64,000 nucleotides of DNA from Adiantum capillus-veneris (GCA_014529385.2 CM043971.1:61024709-61088708); one strand, 5' to 3'; positions 11,259-27,895 are shown, numbered from the stretch's first letter. The notes: a model not told the origin generated them from the letters alone. Numbers and translations: made by a program.

Positions 11259-14200
11259 TTCGTTTATTTTGCTTATGGTTGATGACTCATGAGAAGTTGA
11301 CAACCTTTTTTGTGCTTGGAGTTCAATAACCCATGGGTTGCATGAACGTACACTAATGGTAATACATGTAATAGGACATAATTTTGGAATCAACACTCTG
11401 GTGCCTTTTCCTTCACACAACCCATACTAATAGATGTATCAATTGCAATCCCGGGATTTCTCCTCTTGGCCGATATCGCACATCATGTGTAGCTTTCAAT
11501 ATTTACTCTAAATCGGTGTAACTTTGTCCTATGTGGGCACATGAATGTACATAGGAGTAGTAGATGGGAGTATATGCTCATGATATGATTACCTAACTCA
11601 GTGGCTGTCAAGTTATTATTGGATCACTTTAATAAAGCTCAGCATAATGCGGAGGCCCATACTTGAATAAAGTAAAGCCATTCATACCAAACCCTTATAG
11701 GCTATTTCTGATCTTTGACTTTTGGCTCCTACAGTCTTTGGCTCGTGCACCGCGTAGCTCACCTTGGGTCTTTGTCTACTGATTCAACTCTTTTCCTGCT
11801 CTTGCTTTCTGTGAAGACCGAAACTTCCTTTGTAGATGCAACCCTTTCAAGTATCTTCTTGCTCGCCGCCCCTCTAAGCGAACCCCCTTTTTTTCGATTT
11901 CCTTGGCTCTATGCTCGCGCTACCACTGAGTACTCTTCTTGCTCTCTCAAACATCTCTCACACACATACACACACTCACACACACATACACTGCACGGGA
12001 GGCCCCTCTCGGATTGTAGACTAGCTGCTTGGCTTGGTGACGCACTAGCAGTATGAGGTCTGCTCCCCTTGTGGTTTTCAACCACCACATATGTAGGTAT
12101 TTAATCGTATGAAAACTATTTTTCTATGCTTGGTCGATGCACCACTGCTATATCTCTCGAGGATGTTACAAACATACACATGTACACTTCAATTGTTGCA
12201 ACAAGGATCTGGCATGGATGGTATATTGCAAGTCTTCCGTATTTTTCACATTCTATTCATGATGAGCCCTGGGGGCTAGGTCCGAATGCTACTTGGATCT
12301 CATTGAATAAACAGTCTCTAAAGAAGATTTATGTTCTATAATCATAGAATAAAATGTTTGACATTTAAAGTGAAAGTTACAGCTTGAAGCTGGTGAATTA
12401 TGAAGTTTTTTTGGCATGGTATGAGACAAAGATATAACATCTATGCTTTTGAATGCCTTAAACCTCCCGTAGAGGGTCTCCAAGCGTAGAGGGTCTTCTT
12501 GGAGACGGTGATTTTTGAAATTCTTGAAAAATCTTTAAGAATACAAACAAGGTTCGATTTTTGATAGAATTGCTTATATTGTTAATAATTATAAAACAAA
12601 TGCTGAAAGTAAGCTTCTTGAAACTCTAAGACTGATAGGGACTGGAGATAGATTCGGGGTTTACAGAATTCATAAAGTTTCATAAAGCTCGAATTGTTTT
12701 CATAACAATGAGTATAAAATGTCACTTGTTGCTATGGGATGCGTAACATCTATTTGATTTTCTTCTCTTGGATAGCGAACACACTGGATATCACACATGT
12801 GGTACGCCATAAACACACTCTTAAATAATAAACCCCTTGTTTTTGGCATACGAACACGTAGATAGGTACCTACGGAGAATTTGGTCAATTTTTGTATCAT
12901 GTATGGTAGTAGATACTAGCATTATTTTGAGTCTACTCAGTGAATATTGGGATACACACGACCCGACACTCAGAGGCTACATTGTTTAATCTCTCATCTT
13001 AACAGTCAATCCTAAGGGTAAGCTGTAAACTAGGTCTACATGTGTGACATGGATGACAACTAGATCGAGTGTCGACACCTATTGAAAACATAGAAACATA
13101 GCCAGTTTTAACTGAGTGTTTTTGAATGGATGCAGGTAACAACTGGATCCTTCTCCATGTAGATGTAGTGGAAGCTCATCCCAAAGGGTGGACACGCAGA
13201 GATACAACATTAAGATATCAATTTGTAATGATCAAAGATAATTTTTTAATCTAAATGACTGTATTATCCATTAGATACAGAATGTTGTATTGGAGTATAT
13301 GAAATGTTAATGTTTTATGACATTTTGTTTTAAAGTATTGTTATTTAATATATTATTTAATACAATTGTCTAAATATGGTTCAATTATGAGGGGATTTTC
13401 ATACTTAAACACACACTCCTTTTCCCTACTAGGACTAGTGCTATACTTAACAAATTGGAACATTAGGAAGAGTATGAGGTCTAGGAGAGCCTCTTTATTT
13501 GCCATGAGATCATGGAGGTGATTAACATTTTGATGACTAGGTGGATGCCATGTGTGCAAGAATGGTGGGTGTGTAAGAGAGGTATAACAATGGTCAAAGG
13601 ATGCACTTTTTTCCCAAAAAAGGAGGGGATGACTTTATGATTCTCGGCTTTCCATAACTCCTACATATGATCCCGATTTGAGCGCACATTATAAATGTGC
13701 AATCTACACGCCGAGCTTTCGTAGATATGCTAGATGATATAGTTTTGCCCGCCATATTTTGAATTTCATTTTGGGGGGAAGATTTGAATTCAAATAAACT
13801 AGCCGTTTTGCATGTTTGAATTCAAATGCTTTCCTTTGATTACTTTCTTAATACTAGAGTTTTGACTCTCTTAAACTGGCAAATAAAGAGGCCCTCCTAG
13901 ACCCCATTCTCCGCCTAATGATTAGATAATATATTAAATAATAATTTAGCTACTCCAATTTATATTGACTTCAATCAAATGGTTTTTTCAGGATATGGGT
14001 ATTCATACCCTAAGAATTGGATTGCCTGCTCTCTGGTTAATTGTTCCCTAGGAATTGGAGCGCTTAATGTCTATTATTAATAGCTTGACCCACCTAATCC
14101 AAAGGGATAGGTCGGGGCTCTTTAGCTCCTAAATTGGTCAAGGTAATACAAGTTACATTATTACATGCTTGATCTACCCAATCCAAAGGGATGGGTTGGG

Positions 14201-14760
14201 GCTCTGAGCTCCTAAATTGGTCAAGCACCTACATCCTTACATATAATCCATATACTGTAATCCATGTCCATCCTCGAGCAGGTCTGGAATTTCAAGTGGT
14301 CTTTATCTTACAGGATCTGAGTATTTTATAGTAACCACCATGATGACATAGTTCACAAATTTGGGGTGACACATCAACCAAAATCATGAGATGTCAAGTA
14401 TGTAGTTTTTATAGTACCATACTCTCCTCCCTGGAGGACTCCTTTATCATACAACAATTGGTTATTCTTGCATCTAAACCCTGTTCAACACATTAGAGAT
14501 AGGTATTCTCGCATCTAAACCACACTCTCCTCCCAGGAGGACCCCTTTATCATACAACAATTGGGTATTCTTACATCTAAACCCTGTTCAACACATTACA
14601 GATGGGTATTCTCGCATCTAAACCATTTTTAACATAGTATAAGTGATTGAGCTATAAACATTGAATTTTTTCAGGAGCATTTACTACAATTGGTGGGGGA
14701 TTGGTCGACTTGGTGGACCATCCTCCACCAAGTGGATCTCGCCTCTAGGATGGGGGATGG
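11259..14760. repeat. Macrosatellite unit, copy 1 (~3.5 kb)
   Basis: First of three head-to-tail copies. It starts CGTTTATTTTGCTTATGG and ends in a GGATGGGGGATGG phrase followed by an AC run. Compared with copies 2 and 3 it lacks about 770 bases at 12295 and carries a 460 bp MITE at 13461-13920. Internal short tandems are shared between copies: two ~75 bp units with CCAATCCAAAGGGATGGGTT (14090-14220) and two ~115 bp units with CATACAACAATTGG (14400-14640). No conserved ORF runs through all copies, so the unit looks non-coding. Confidence 0.92.
13461..13920. mobile_element. MITE inserted in macrosatellite copy 1
   Basis: The 460 bp insert has 44 bp terminal inverted repeats (13461-13504 and 13877-13920) that start CATTAGG and include GGTCTAGGAG and CCTCTTTATTTGCCA, with a handful of mismatches. 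Copy 2 of the macrosatellite (about 17845) shows the uninterrupted flank, so insertion after the array formed, or loss from the other copies, is supported. It has no coding capacity. The target duplication is unclear. Its CATTAGG end is shared with the foldback at 28496-28952. Confidence 0.85.

Positions 14761-18690
<3,930 letters not shown>

Positions 18691-18731
<41 letters not shown>
18691..18731. repeat. (AC)n microsatellite
   Basis: AC run of about 40 bases at the junction of macrosatellite copies 2 and 3, equivalent to the longer run at 14761. Confidence 0.97.
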
Positions 18732-18737
<6 letters not shown>

Positions 18738-19525
18738 ATTTTTCTTATGGTTGACGACTCATGAGAGGTTGACAACCATTTTGGTGGTGGGAGTTCAATA
18801 ACCCATAGTTTGCATGAACGTACACTAATGGTAATAGATGGACTAGGACATGATTTTGGAATCAACACTTTGGTGCGTTCTACTTCACACATCCCATACT
18901 GATAAATATACCGATTGCAATCGTACGATTTCTCATCTTGGTCGATATTGCACATCATGTGTAGCTTTCTATATCTACTCTAAATTGGTGTAGCTTTGTC
19001 ATCTCTGGGCACATGAATGTACATAGGAGTAGTAGATGGGAGTATATGCTCATGTGTAGCTTTCCATATTTACTCTAAATTGGTGTAACTTTGTCCTATG
19101 TGGGGCACATGAATGTACATAGGAGTAGTAGATGGGAGTATATGCTCATGATATGATTACCTAACTGGAAGTGGCTGTCAAGTTATTATTGGATCACTTT
19201 AATAAATCTTAGCATAATGGGTAGGCCCATACTCGAATAAAGTAAATCCATTCATACCAAACCATTATAGGCTATTTTTGATCTTTGAGTCTTGGCTCCT
19301 ACAGTCTTTGGCTCGCGCACCGCGTAGCTCACCTTGGGTCTTTGTCTACTTATTCAACTCTTTTCCTGCTCTTCCTTTATCTGAAGTCCAAAACTTCCTT
19401 TGTAGATGCAATACTTAGAAGTACCTTCTTGCTCACAGCCCCCCTAGGCCAACCCCCTTTTTTCGATTTCCCCGGATCTACGCTCACGGTACTACTGAGT
19501 ACTCTGCTTGCTCTCTCAAACATCT

Positions 19526-19562
<37 letters not shown>

Positions 19563-21757
19563 ACACATACACTTCAAGGGAGGCCCCTCTCTGATTGTAG
19601 ACTAGCTGCTTGGCTTAGTGACGCACTAGCAATATGAGATGTGCTCCCCTTGTGGTTTTCAACCACCACATATTCAAGTATTTATTCATGTGAAAACTAT
19701 ATTCTATACTTGGTCGATGCACCATTGTTATATCTCTTGAGGATGTTACAAACATACACATGAACACTTCAATTGTTGTAACACAGATCTGGCCTGGATG
19801 GTATTGTGTAGGTCTTCTATATTTTCCCCATTTTGTTCATGACAAGCCATGGGGGTAGGTTGGAACGCTACTCGGATACTCAACTATCTAACAAAATATA
19901 TTGTACAACTTGTTGGCATGTGTATTCAACACACCATGCAGAAGAATTCATATCAGGTAGGTGTTTTTCACCTACTTAGAAATGATATGTTACATTTTCA
20001 TTGTGATCACTTGTTCATCGGTGATTAAGGTAGCATAATAATCAGAAGGGAACTTAGATATAGTGTATTTTTTACAAAAAATTATTGGGTTTGTTACTTA
20101 TCTGAAAAATCCTTCTGGAATATTGTGGTTGGTGAGACCTAGTAAAAATGTTTCTCAAATATTTGGGATATTGTACTATGTGTTACAGATAACCTATGAC
20201 ATGTGGGTAGATTACAACTGGCATATGGTTTTTTTAGTGTATTTGACAGGTTTTTAAACATCGATAAAACTCTTTGACATAACTTGATGAATAAGAGTGA
20301 TCTTTGGGTGAATAATCTGACAGTGTTACTTTCTAATCTTGGTTATGATAAATGGTACTCAAAAAGATTTGTCTTGACATATAATGAACGATTGATCCAT
20401 GGAATACTTTCTATATGTGTTGTCAAAGCCTCATAACTCTTGTGAAGGGTCTCTTTGTCAGATGGCATATATTGGTTTTTTGAAAAATTGCCCAAAATAT
20501 TTGCCTGATATACGATCAAGACTCTGTCTAAATTTGGTTAGATTGCTCTAGTAGCATTTCTTTCATTGGATTGGGCGGCAAATGGTTCTTTTTTTCATTA
20601 AGCATAAGCATAAAAAACATAATAGTCTGTTGAAATTGGTTGAACACGAACATTTGGATCTCATTAAATATGCAATCTATAAAGAAGATGTTTGGTGTGT
20701 AGTCATACAATAAATTTTTGACATTTAAAGTGGAAGTTACAACTTGAAGCTAGTGAATTATGAGGTTTTTTTGGCATGGTATGAAACAAAGGAATAACAT
20801 CTATATTTTTGAATGCCTTAAACCTCTTGTAGAGGGTCTCCTTGGAGATGGTGATTACTGAAATTTTTGAAAAATCGCTAAGAATACAAACAAGATGTTG
20901 TTCGATTTTTGATAGAATTGCTTATATTGTCATTAGTTTGTAAGACAAATTCTAAAAGTAATCTTCTTGAAACTATGAGACTGACAGGGACTAGAGATAG
21001 ATTCAGGGTTTACGTAATTCATAAAGTTTCATAAAGCTTGAATTGTTTTCATAACCATGAGTATAAAATACCACTTATTGCTATGGGATGCATAGCATCT
21101 ACTTGATTGTCTTCTCTTGGATAGCAAACACACTGGATACCCCATATGTGGTAGGTCATAAACACACTCTTAGATTATAAACCCCTTGTTTTTGGTATGC
21201 GAACACATAAATAGGTACCTACGGAGAATTTGGTCAATTTTTGTATCATGTACGGTAGTCGATACTAGCACTATTTTGAGTCTACTCAGAGAATATTGGG
21301 ATACACACAACTCTACACTCAGAGGTTACATTATTTAAATTCTCAACTTAACAGTCAATCCTAAGGGTAAGCTGTAAACTAGGTCTACAGGTGTGACATG
21401 GATGACAATTGGATCTAGTGTCGACACCTGCAAAACGCACAAACATAGTTAGTTCTAACCGAGTGTTTTTGTATGGATGCAAGTAACAACTGGATCCTTC
21501 TCCATGTAGATGTAGTGGAAGCTCTTCCCAAAGGGTGACACACACATATAAAACATTAATTAGATATCAATTTGTAATGATCAAAGATCAAATTTTTGAT
21601 CTAAATGATTGTATTATCCATTAGATACAAAATGTTGTATTGGTGTATATGAAATGTTAATTGAGTTTTATGACATCTAGATTTAAAATATTATTATTTA
21701 ATACAATTGTCTAAGTATGGTTCAATTATGAGGGTATTTTCATACTTAAACACACAT
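18732..21757. repeat. Macrosatellite unit, copy 3 (truncated)
   Basis: Offset 3850 bp from copy 2 (GACGACTCATGAG at 18753). It follows copy 2 closely, including the ~770 bp segment missing in copy 1, and stops at the TACTTAAACACACA point that corresponds to 13411 and 17790, where an AC/GATA run begins. A 95 bp stretch (18956-19050) is duplicated in tandem (19051-19146) only in this copy. Confidence 0.92.
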
Positions 21758-21791
21758 ACACACACACATAGATAGATAGATAGAGAGATAG

Positions 21792-21823
<32 letters not shown>
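21758..21823. repeat. (AC)n-(GATA)n-(GA)n microsatellite
   Basis: AC, GATA and GA runs in succession at the broken end of macrosatellite copy 3. Confidence 0.95.
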
Positions 21824-21826
<3 letters not shown>

Positions 21827-22300
21827 CAAAATCTTACGTTAAGATCATGCTCTGATAGGCAATAGAGAGAAAGGTCCAAAGTTGCATTTGACGTAAGAAA
21901 TGGTTCATGGCACCCGACCATAGTAGTGACGGAACAACTTGCATTCGGACATAAGGGCGATTCGCACAAGCATTGAGGGAGGCAAAAATCTCCCGCCAAA
22001 ATCATGCTTTAGGTAGTAGAGAAAAAGGTTCAACATTGCGTTCAACCAGAAGCAATGGCTCGTGACGGCCGATCATAGCGGTGAAGGGACAATTTGCATT
22101 CAAGCATTGGGGTGATTCCCATAAGCATCGAGGGAGGCAAAAATCACATGTCAAGATCATGTCCCCATAGGCAGTAGAGAGAAATGTTTAAAGTTGCATT
22201 TAACAACAAGCAATGTTTTGTGGTGACCATACCAGTGATGTGACGACTTGATTTTGGACATCGGGGTGATTTGCATAAGTTTTCACCTCGCAATGTGAGC
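21824..22300. repeat. 155 bp minisatellite, three tandem units
   Basis: Units begin AGGCAAAA at 21824, 21980 and 22135 (periods 156 and 155). Each contains a TAGAGA(G/A)AAA block, an ACTTG/ATTTGCATTC-like block and ends near AAGCAT(T/C)GAGGG. A fourth unit lies apart at 22655-22840. Non-coding. Confidence 0.88.
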
Positions 22301-22374
22301 ACGCGTTTGTTGTTGGGAGAAAACTTTTTTTACAAAAATGTGAAAAAGCTACATATAGGAATTTTTAGAGGTGA

Positions 22375-22612
22375 CCTAAGGTTTTTACACTAAATTCCTC
22401 CAAATGTTGTCACCTTCAAATATAAAAATTGACAGTAAATCTCAAAATTTGTAGGTGGGATTACACTAAACCTAGGTTTTTTTGAGCACTGCTACAAATA
22501 CTCAACAGAGGGCAAGAGCACTTGTATTGCTAGTGCACAAACACACAAAACACACACACACAGAGGAAAATAGAGAAAGAGAGAGTTAGTAGTAGTGCTC
22601 TCTCCAGAGGGG
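22375..22612. repeat. ~230 bp repeat, right copy (left copy 11000-11232)
   Basis: Direct-orientation partner of 11000-11232, about 11.4 kb away. It sits between minisatellite units 3 and 4. The core phrase GGTTTTTACACTAAATT recurs at 22890 and 23075. Confidence 0.8.
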
Positions 22613-22629
22613 GGGGGGGGGGGGGAGGG

Positions 22630-22654
<25 letters not shown>

Positions 22655-22661
<7 letters not shown>

Positions 22662-22840
22662 TCTCTTGCCAAGATCTTGCTTCCATAGGTAGTAGAGAGA
22701 AAGGTTCAAAGTCGTGTTCAACGATAGTAGATAACTCGTGGAAATTGACAATAGCTGGGAAGGGATGACTTGCATCGGGGCATCATGACGATTTGCACAA
22801 GCATCCACCTTCTGCAGTGAGCACACCTTTGTAACCATGT
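22655..22840. repeat. 155 bp minisatellite, detached fourth unit
   Basis: Starts AGGAAAATCTCTTGCCAAGA and follows the same order of blocks as the units at 21824-22300. It is separated from them by the 22375-22612 repeat and a G-run followed by GA repeat. Confidence 0.8.
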
Positions 22841-23087
22841 CCCCATATTAACAAGGTTCCTACATATGAGTTTAGAGGTGACTTGAAGGGTTTTACACTA
22901 AATTTCTCTAGTCTTACACAGGTTTACTAGACTTAAAATTTAGCCTTACACAGGTTTACTAGACTTAAAATTTAGAATGTAGAGGTGAACCTAAAACATT
23001 TTAGTTGGGATTACACTAAATCGCTTTCTTTCTTAACCATGCTCCTAATATATGAGAAAATTTAGAGGTAATTTGAGGGTTTTTACA
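22841..23087. repeat. Short direct repeats at the broken end of the copia element
   Basis: A 32 bp unit with ACACAGGTTTACTAGACTTA occurs twice in tandem near 22914-22976. A TTTAGAGGT...TTTTTACACTAAATT phrase occurs near 22870 and 23060. The copia sequence starts abruptly after the second one. Confidence 0.7.
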
Positions 23088-26000
23088 CTAAATTCCTCTA
23101 GGCTTCTCAGCTCCGAGGGCCTTGGTAAAGATATCCGCTATCTGCTCCTCTGTGTTGACGTAGACCAAGTCGATGTGGCCCGCCAACACTCGCTCTCGAA
23201 CGTAGTGGTAATGGACCTCTATGTGTTTGGTCCTAGCATGGAACACTGGGTTCCTAGCCAACTGCATGCTGCTGAGGTTGTCACAATGAATGACAATCTG
23301 CTGGTCCACCTGCACTCCCAAGTCCTCAAGTAATGTGCGTAGCCAAGCTACCTCGCAGGCCGCAACTGCTACACCTCTGTGCTCGGCCTCTGTGCTCGAT
23401 AAAGCAACCGTAGGCTGCTTTTTGCTGCTTCAAGTAACAGCAGCACTCCCAAAAGAGAACATGAAGCCACTCGTAGATCTCCTATCAACAATGCTACCTG
23501 CCCAATCTGCATCTATATACCCATACAATGCTAATGGTGCATCTGCTGCATAGAACAATGCGTAGTCAAGAGTCCCTTGCACATACCTTAGTGTGCATCG
23601 TACTCCATCCAAATGTGGCTTCCTTGGAAGCTGCATGAACTGACTCTCCAAGCCTACTGTGTAGCTCAAGTCTGGCCTCGTGATAGTCAAGTAGATTAGA
23701 CTACCCACCATCTTCCTGTACATATTGACATCCTCAACAACATCACCCTTCTCTGCACTCAGCTTTGCATTCACATCCAAGGGAATAGAAATTGGCTTAC
23801 AATCAGTCATACCATACTTTGACAACATGTCCAAAGCATACTGTCTCTGTGACAGCCATACACCCTCTGGAGTTCTGATCACCTCAATGCCATACACCCT
23901 CTGGAGTTCTGATCACCTCAATGCCAAGAAAGTAGCGCAACTCGCCTAAATCTTTCATTTCAAACTCCTGTTTGAGAAGGCCCTTCACATGGTCAATCTC
24001 CATAGCATTGTCACCAACAATAATAAGGTCATCTACATATATGGTAATGACCACAATCCCCACATCACTCTCACGTACATAGAGTGAATGATCAGCATGA
24101 GCTCTCCTAAAACCAATACTGACAAGATACTTGGCAATCCTGTCATGCCATGCTCTAGAGCCCTGCTTCAAACCATACAAAGCTTTGAGAAGTCTGCATA
24201 CATAATATGGGTAACCTGGATCAACATAACCAGGTGGCTGATCCATATACACTTCCTCTTGCAACTCACCATTCAAGAAGGCATTCTTTACATCCATTTG
24301 ATGCATAATCCATCCTCTAGATGCAGCCACTGCTATGACAGCTCTCACAGTCATCATCTTTGCCACTGGAGCAAAGGTCTCCTCATAGTCTATGCCATAC
24401 GTCTGTGCATAACCCTTTGCGACCAGCCTTGCCTTGTGACGCTCAATGTTACCATCAGCCTTATGCTTGGTTTTATACACCCATTTACAGCCAATAGCTT
24501 TCTTGCCACTTGGCAATGGCACCAACTCCCATGTGTCGTTTTCTTCCCATGTAGCCATCTCTTCATTCATTGCATCATCCCAATGCACATTTCCAACTGC
24601 ATCCTCAAACATGTGGGCTCCACATCCTGTATCACTTTAGCCATGTAGGCTTGGTGATGCGCTAGATACCCATCATAAGTCAATTTCTGAACTGGATTTC
24701 TGACTCTATTAGATCTGCGCGGTCCTGGGTCACTCCTTTGCCCTCTAGCATCTTCTTGTACTTTCCTTACACCAGGTGTCCTGACAGCCGGAATTCCGAA
24801 TTCCTCATCAAGACTTTGTTCAGAACCATCTGAATCCATGTCTACATGTGAAAAAACTGATGATGCATAAGACATAAAGGGAGGTTCATCAACCTTTTCC
24901 TTTCCTTTTCGTGATACATTCCCTGTACTTGTTGGTGGAGTAACCTGCATACGTAGTCTACCATTCCATGGTTTCTCAACAGAGCCACGAGAAGAGGACT
25001 CTTGTGGTCCACTCAAAACCTGTGACTGTGGCCTGACATTTTGTACAACCACATCATCTTTTACATCAGCCCCAATAGTGCCATGTGCATTACTGTACCA
25101 GCTGCTCAGCTCATCAAAGACTACATCTCTGCTCACTCGTAATTCTCGTGTAGTAGGATTGTAGCACCTGTACCCCTTTTGTTCAAGGGAATATCCCACA
25201 AGAATACATTTCTATGCTTTAGGATCCAATTTCCTACGTAACTCATCTGGTACATGCACGTAAGCTATGCAGCCAAACACTTTCAAGTGTGCCAAATCAG
25301 GCTTTGTACCTGTAAACTTTTCCTCAGGTGTTACATCATGCACCGCAGCTGTAGGTGTCCTGTTCATAATGTACACAGCTGTATTAACGGCTTCAGCCCA
25401 GAAATGATGAGGCATGTTCTTCTCATTCATCAATGCACGTGCAACCTCTGCAATGTGCCTGTTTTTCCTTTCTGCGACCGCATTCTATTGTGGAGTATAT
25501 CTGCATGTAAACTGCCTGCGTATACCATGCATTCGCAGAAAATCTGAAAAATCATTGGAGAAGTACTCTCCCCCTCCATCTGACCTCAATGTCTTGATTT
25601 GCATATCTGTCTCCTTCTCAATCATGACTTTGAAGTCTTTAAAGTGACCAAACACTTCACTTTTGTTACGCATGAAGTAGACCCATACTTTCCTTGTATG
25701 GTCATCAATGAAAGAGACATAATACCTGCAACCATGTATACTTGCAGTATTGGTTGGACCCCAAACATCTGTGTGCACCACCTCAAGTGGCTTTTTACAT
25801 ACATTGCGCTCATGTGGAAATGAGCCCTTTGACTGTTTTCCAAACTGGCATGCTGCACACACTTTATGCATACCATCCACCTTGAATTTGGGCAAACCTT
25901 TTACAATCTGTTTTGATTGCATGCTGCGCAATCTCTGCTCATTGACATGGCCAATGCGTTTGTGCCAAATGTCAACATTAGCCACAACACCTGTGCCCTG

Positions 26001-27401
26001 TGCAAATAATGCAGCTTTTACCTCAGGCATGTCTACATTCAACGTAAACATTCTGCCCACACATTTGCCCTCTGTGATCAGCTTACAGCCATTTTGGAAA
26101 TCTTCTACATAACAGCCATTTGGATTGAAGCGAACCTGCAAACCCTGCTCAACCATTTGTCCAACAAAAACAAGATTCTTTGTAATGTTTAGGACATGAA
26201 GTACATCTGCTAAGTACTTTGATTTCCCACTCTTCGTATTTAGAGGTATGTCCCCTACATGAGCAATGGGGTGAGCTGTTTCATCTCTTGTCTGCACATA
26301 GCCTGACACATCTGGTTTGCGCATATCTCTAAACCACTCTCCACGAGACGTCATGTGATTAGAGGCACCTAAATTCACATAACAAACATCATCTTGGGTG
26401 GAATTCTCTGCAGTCATTGTATTCATTACATGCTGCATAAAAAACATGCACTCGTTTTTGTTGTCATCTGCATCTCTGCTCGTAGATGCATAGTTGCCCT
26501 GTTCTCTCTTTCCACTTGCTTTTCCCTTTGGACAGTCACATGACATGTGACCTCTTTCACCACAAGTCCAACATTCTCTACTATCTGGAGTATGTTGCTG
26601 CCTACTTGATCCTACACCACGACCTCTTTGACTCCCCCTGCCTTGAGACTGGTTTCCCCTGACACCTGTATTGTTTTGATTTGATTGACCTTCTAGAAAT
26701 TGGCCCCTGCAACCCCTTGGGCCTCGACCACGACCTCTACCTCTACCTCTATTGGAGTTAGAATAGAAGGCCTGTTCAGAATTATTTCTGCCATGAGAAG
26801 AAGATGTGTCAAGGTTCTTCTCCTCAAGAATAAGCATAGAAATCAAATCTTGGAACACGGGGATGTCATCTCTTGTATTCATGGAAGACCTAAAATGTAC
26901 ATACTCATCTTCTAGACCATCCAAGCATGCACGGACAATGTCATCGTCTTCCACTGAGACTTTAATAGATCCAAGAGCCTCAATGATACTCTTGATCTTC
27001 AAGGCATAATCATTGATTGAGAGGTTGTTCCTCTTAACCTGATTTAGCTCCGACTTTAGTTGAAGCTTCCTAGCCTTGGTGTTTACCTCGAACACTCTGC
27101 CTAAGCTTCTCCATGCAATGGCGGGGGTTTCAGCATCCTGTAGATAGCCCATCATGCCATCTGTGATGCTCATAGAAAGCCAATACATCACTTTGCTCTG
27201 GCCTTGTTGCCAGTCCCTCAAAGCTTTCCTTTGTTCTACTGTAGCATTTGCCTCGGGAATCTCTGGTTCCTTTTCATTGTCTCCTTCTACATAGTCCCAA
27301 TAACCTTTTCCTTTTAGGAAATTTGTTATTCTGAACTTCCATGCAGGGTAGTTATTTTTCTCAAGCTTCTCAGTAACAATCTGACTGAAACCGTCAGACA
27401 T
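23088..27401 (-). pseudogene. Ty1/copia gag-pol polyprotein, near complete, five breaks
   Basis: On the minus strand from ATG at 27401: copia gag; a CCHC zinc knuckle (ECWTCGERGHMSCDC, about 26579-26535) after a Gly-Arg-rich linker; protease, with VNLGASNH where VDSGASNH is usual, so the catalytic Asp is lost; pre-integrase His-Cys finger (WHKRIGHV...CAAC); integrase core (HTDVWGP, FIDDHTRKVWVYF, LRSDGGGEY); reverse transcriptase with YVDD at about 24040-24029; and RNase H (DADWAG, SSTEAE, CDN). Breaks: TAG at 25485-25487 and 25212-25214, a frameshift near 24600-24630, a 34 bp tandem duplication at 23857-23924 that shifts frame, and TGA at 23430-23432 where Trp is expected. The frame ends at 23088. 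Domain order fits a copia element of normal length. The 3' LTR is missing. Confidence 0.96.
23857..23924. repeat. 34 bp tandem duplication in copia RT-RNase H linker
   Basis: Identical units 23857-23890 and 23891-23924 (CATACACCCTCTGGAGTTCT and on). Because 34 is not a multiple of three the reading frame changes, and the GIEVIRTPEGVW peptide appears twice. Confidence 0.97.
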
Positions 27402-27634
27402 CTTGAAGCACTAAGACAAAATAGCTGCAATCTGCAAAAACCTGCAAATCTGCTGAACCTGCTATCGTGGTACCTGTAACGCTTTCTACACTCAACGAGT
27501 GTCCACAATCAAGCGTACATACAACCACTGTACTTGTACAGTAAATCTCTGTATACTGCACTTTGGAGACCTGTTCAGAAACTTGTGCCTCTCTTAGCCT
27601 CTCTTGCTCTCTTAGCCTCTCTTGCCCGTACCAG

Positions 27635-27646
27635 GCTCTGATACCA
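27635..27646 (-). other. Copia primer-binding site (initiator tRNA-Met)
   Basis: The minus strand reads TGGTATCAGAGCC, the usual copia primer site complementary to the 3' end of plant initiator tRNA-Met. It directly follows a CATTCTTTACA string that is the likely 3' end of the 5' LTR. Confidence 0.9.
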
Positions 27647-27895
27647 TGTAAAGAATGAGGATGCAAGAGAGCTACACAAGACAAGCACAAAGCACACAGA
27701 GATGGAAAGCTTCTTCTTCTTCTTCACAGAAAAGAGAGTACAAAATGACTAATTGCTAAAGTTGAAAAGTAGCACATATGTACATGCGGTCACTAAGTGT
27801 GAACTCGCTAGAAGCGTACTAGGCTGGCACTATAAGTGTAGTCCAGCTGTAGAATCACTGGCAGAGATCCTCTGTGTCAGTCACCTAACGCGCCA
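27647..27895 (-). mobile_element. Part of copia 5' LTR (far edge not defined)
   Basis: On the plus strand the sequence begins TGTAAAGAATGAGG immediately after the primer site, so the LTR edge has the expected TG/CA form. No second LTR copy exists past 23088, so the outer edge cannot be set by comparison; 27895 is arbitrary and the LTR may run further. Confidence 0.6.

Noticed and set aside
21824-22300. Possible CRISPR-like array
   Set aside because: Units are 155 bp diverged minisatellite repeats with no short identical repeat/unique spacer pattern, and the DNA is eukaryotic.
24088-24648. 186-codon plus ORF
   Set aside because: Antisense shadow of the copia reverse transcriptase, which is strongly supported on the minus strand.
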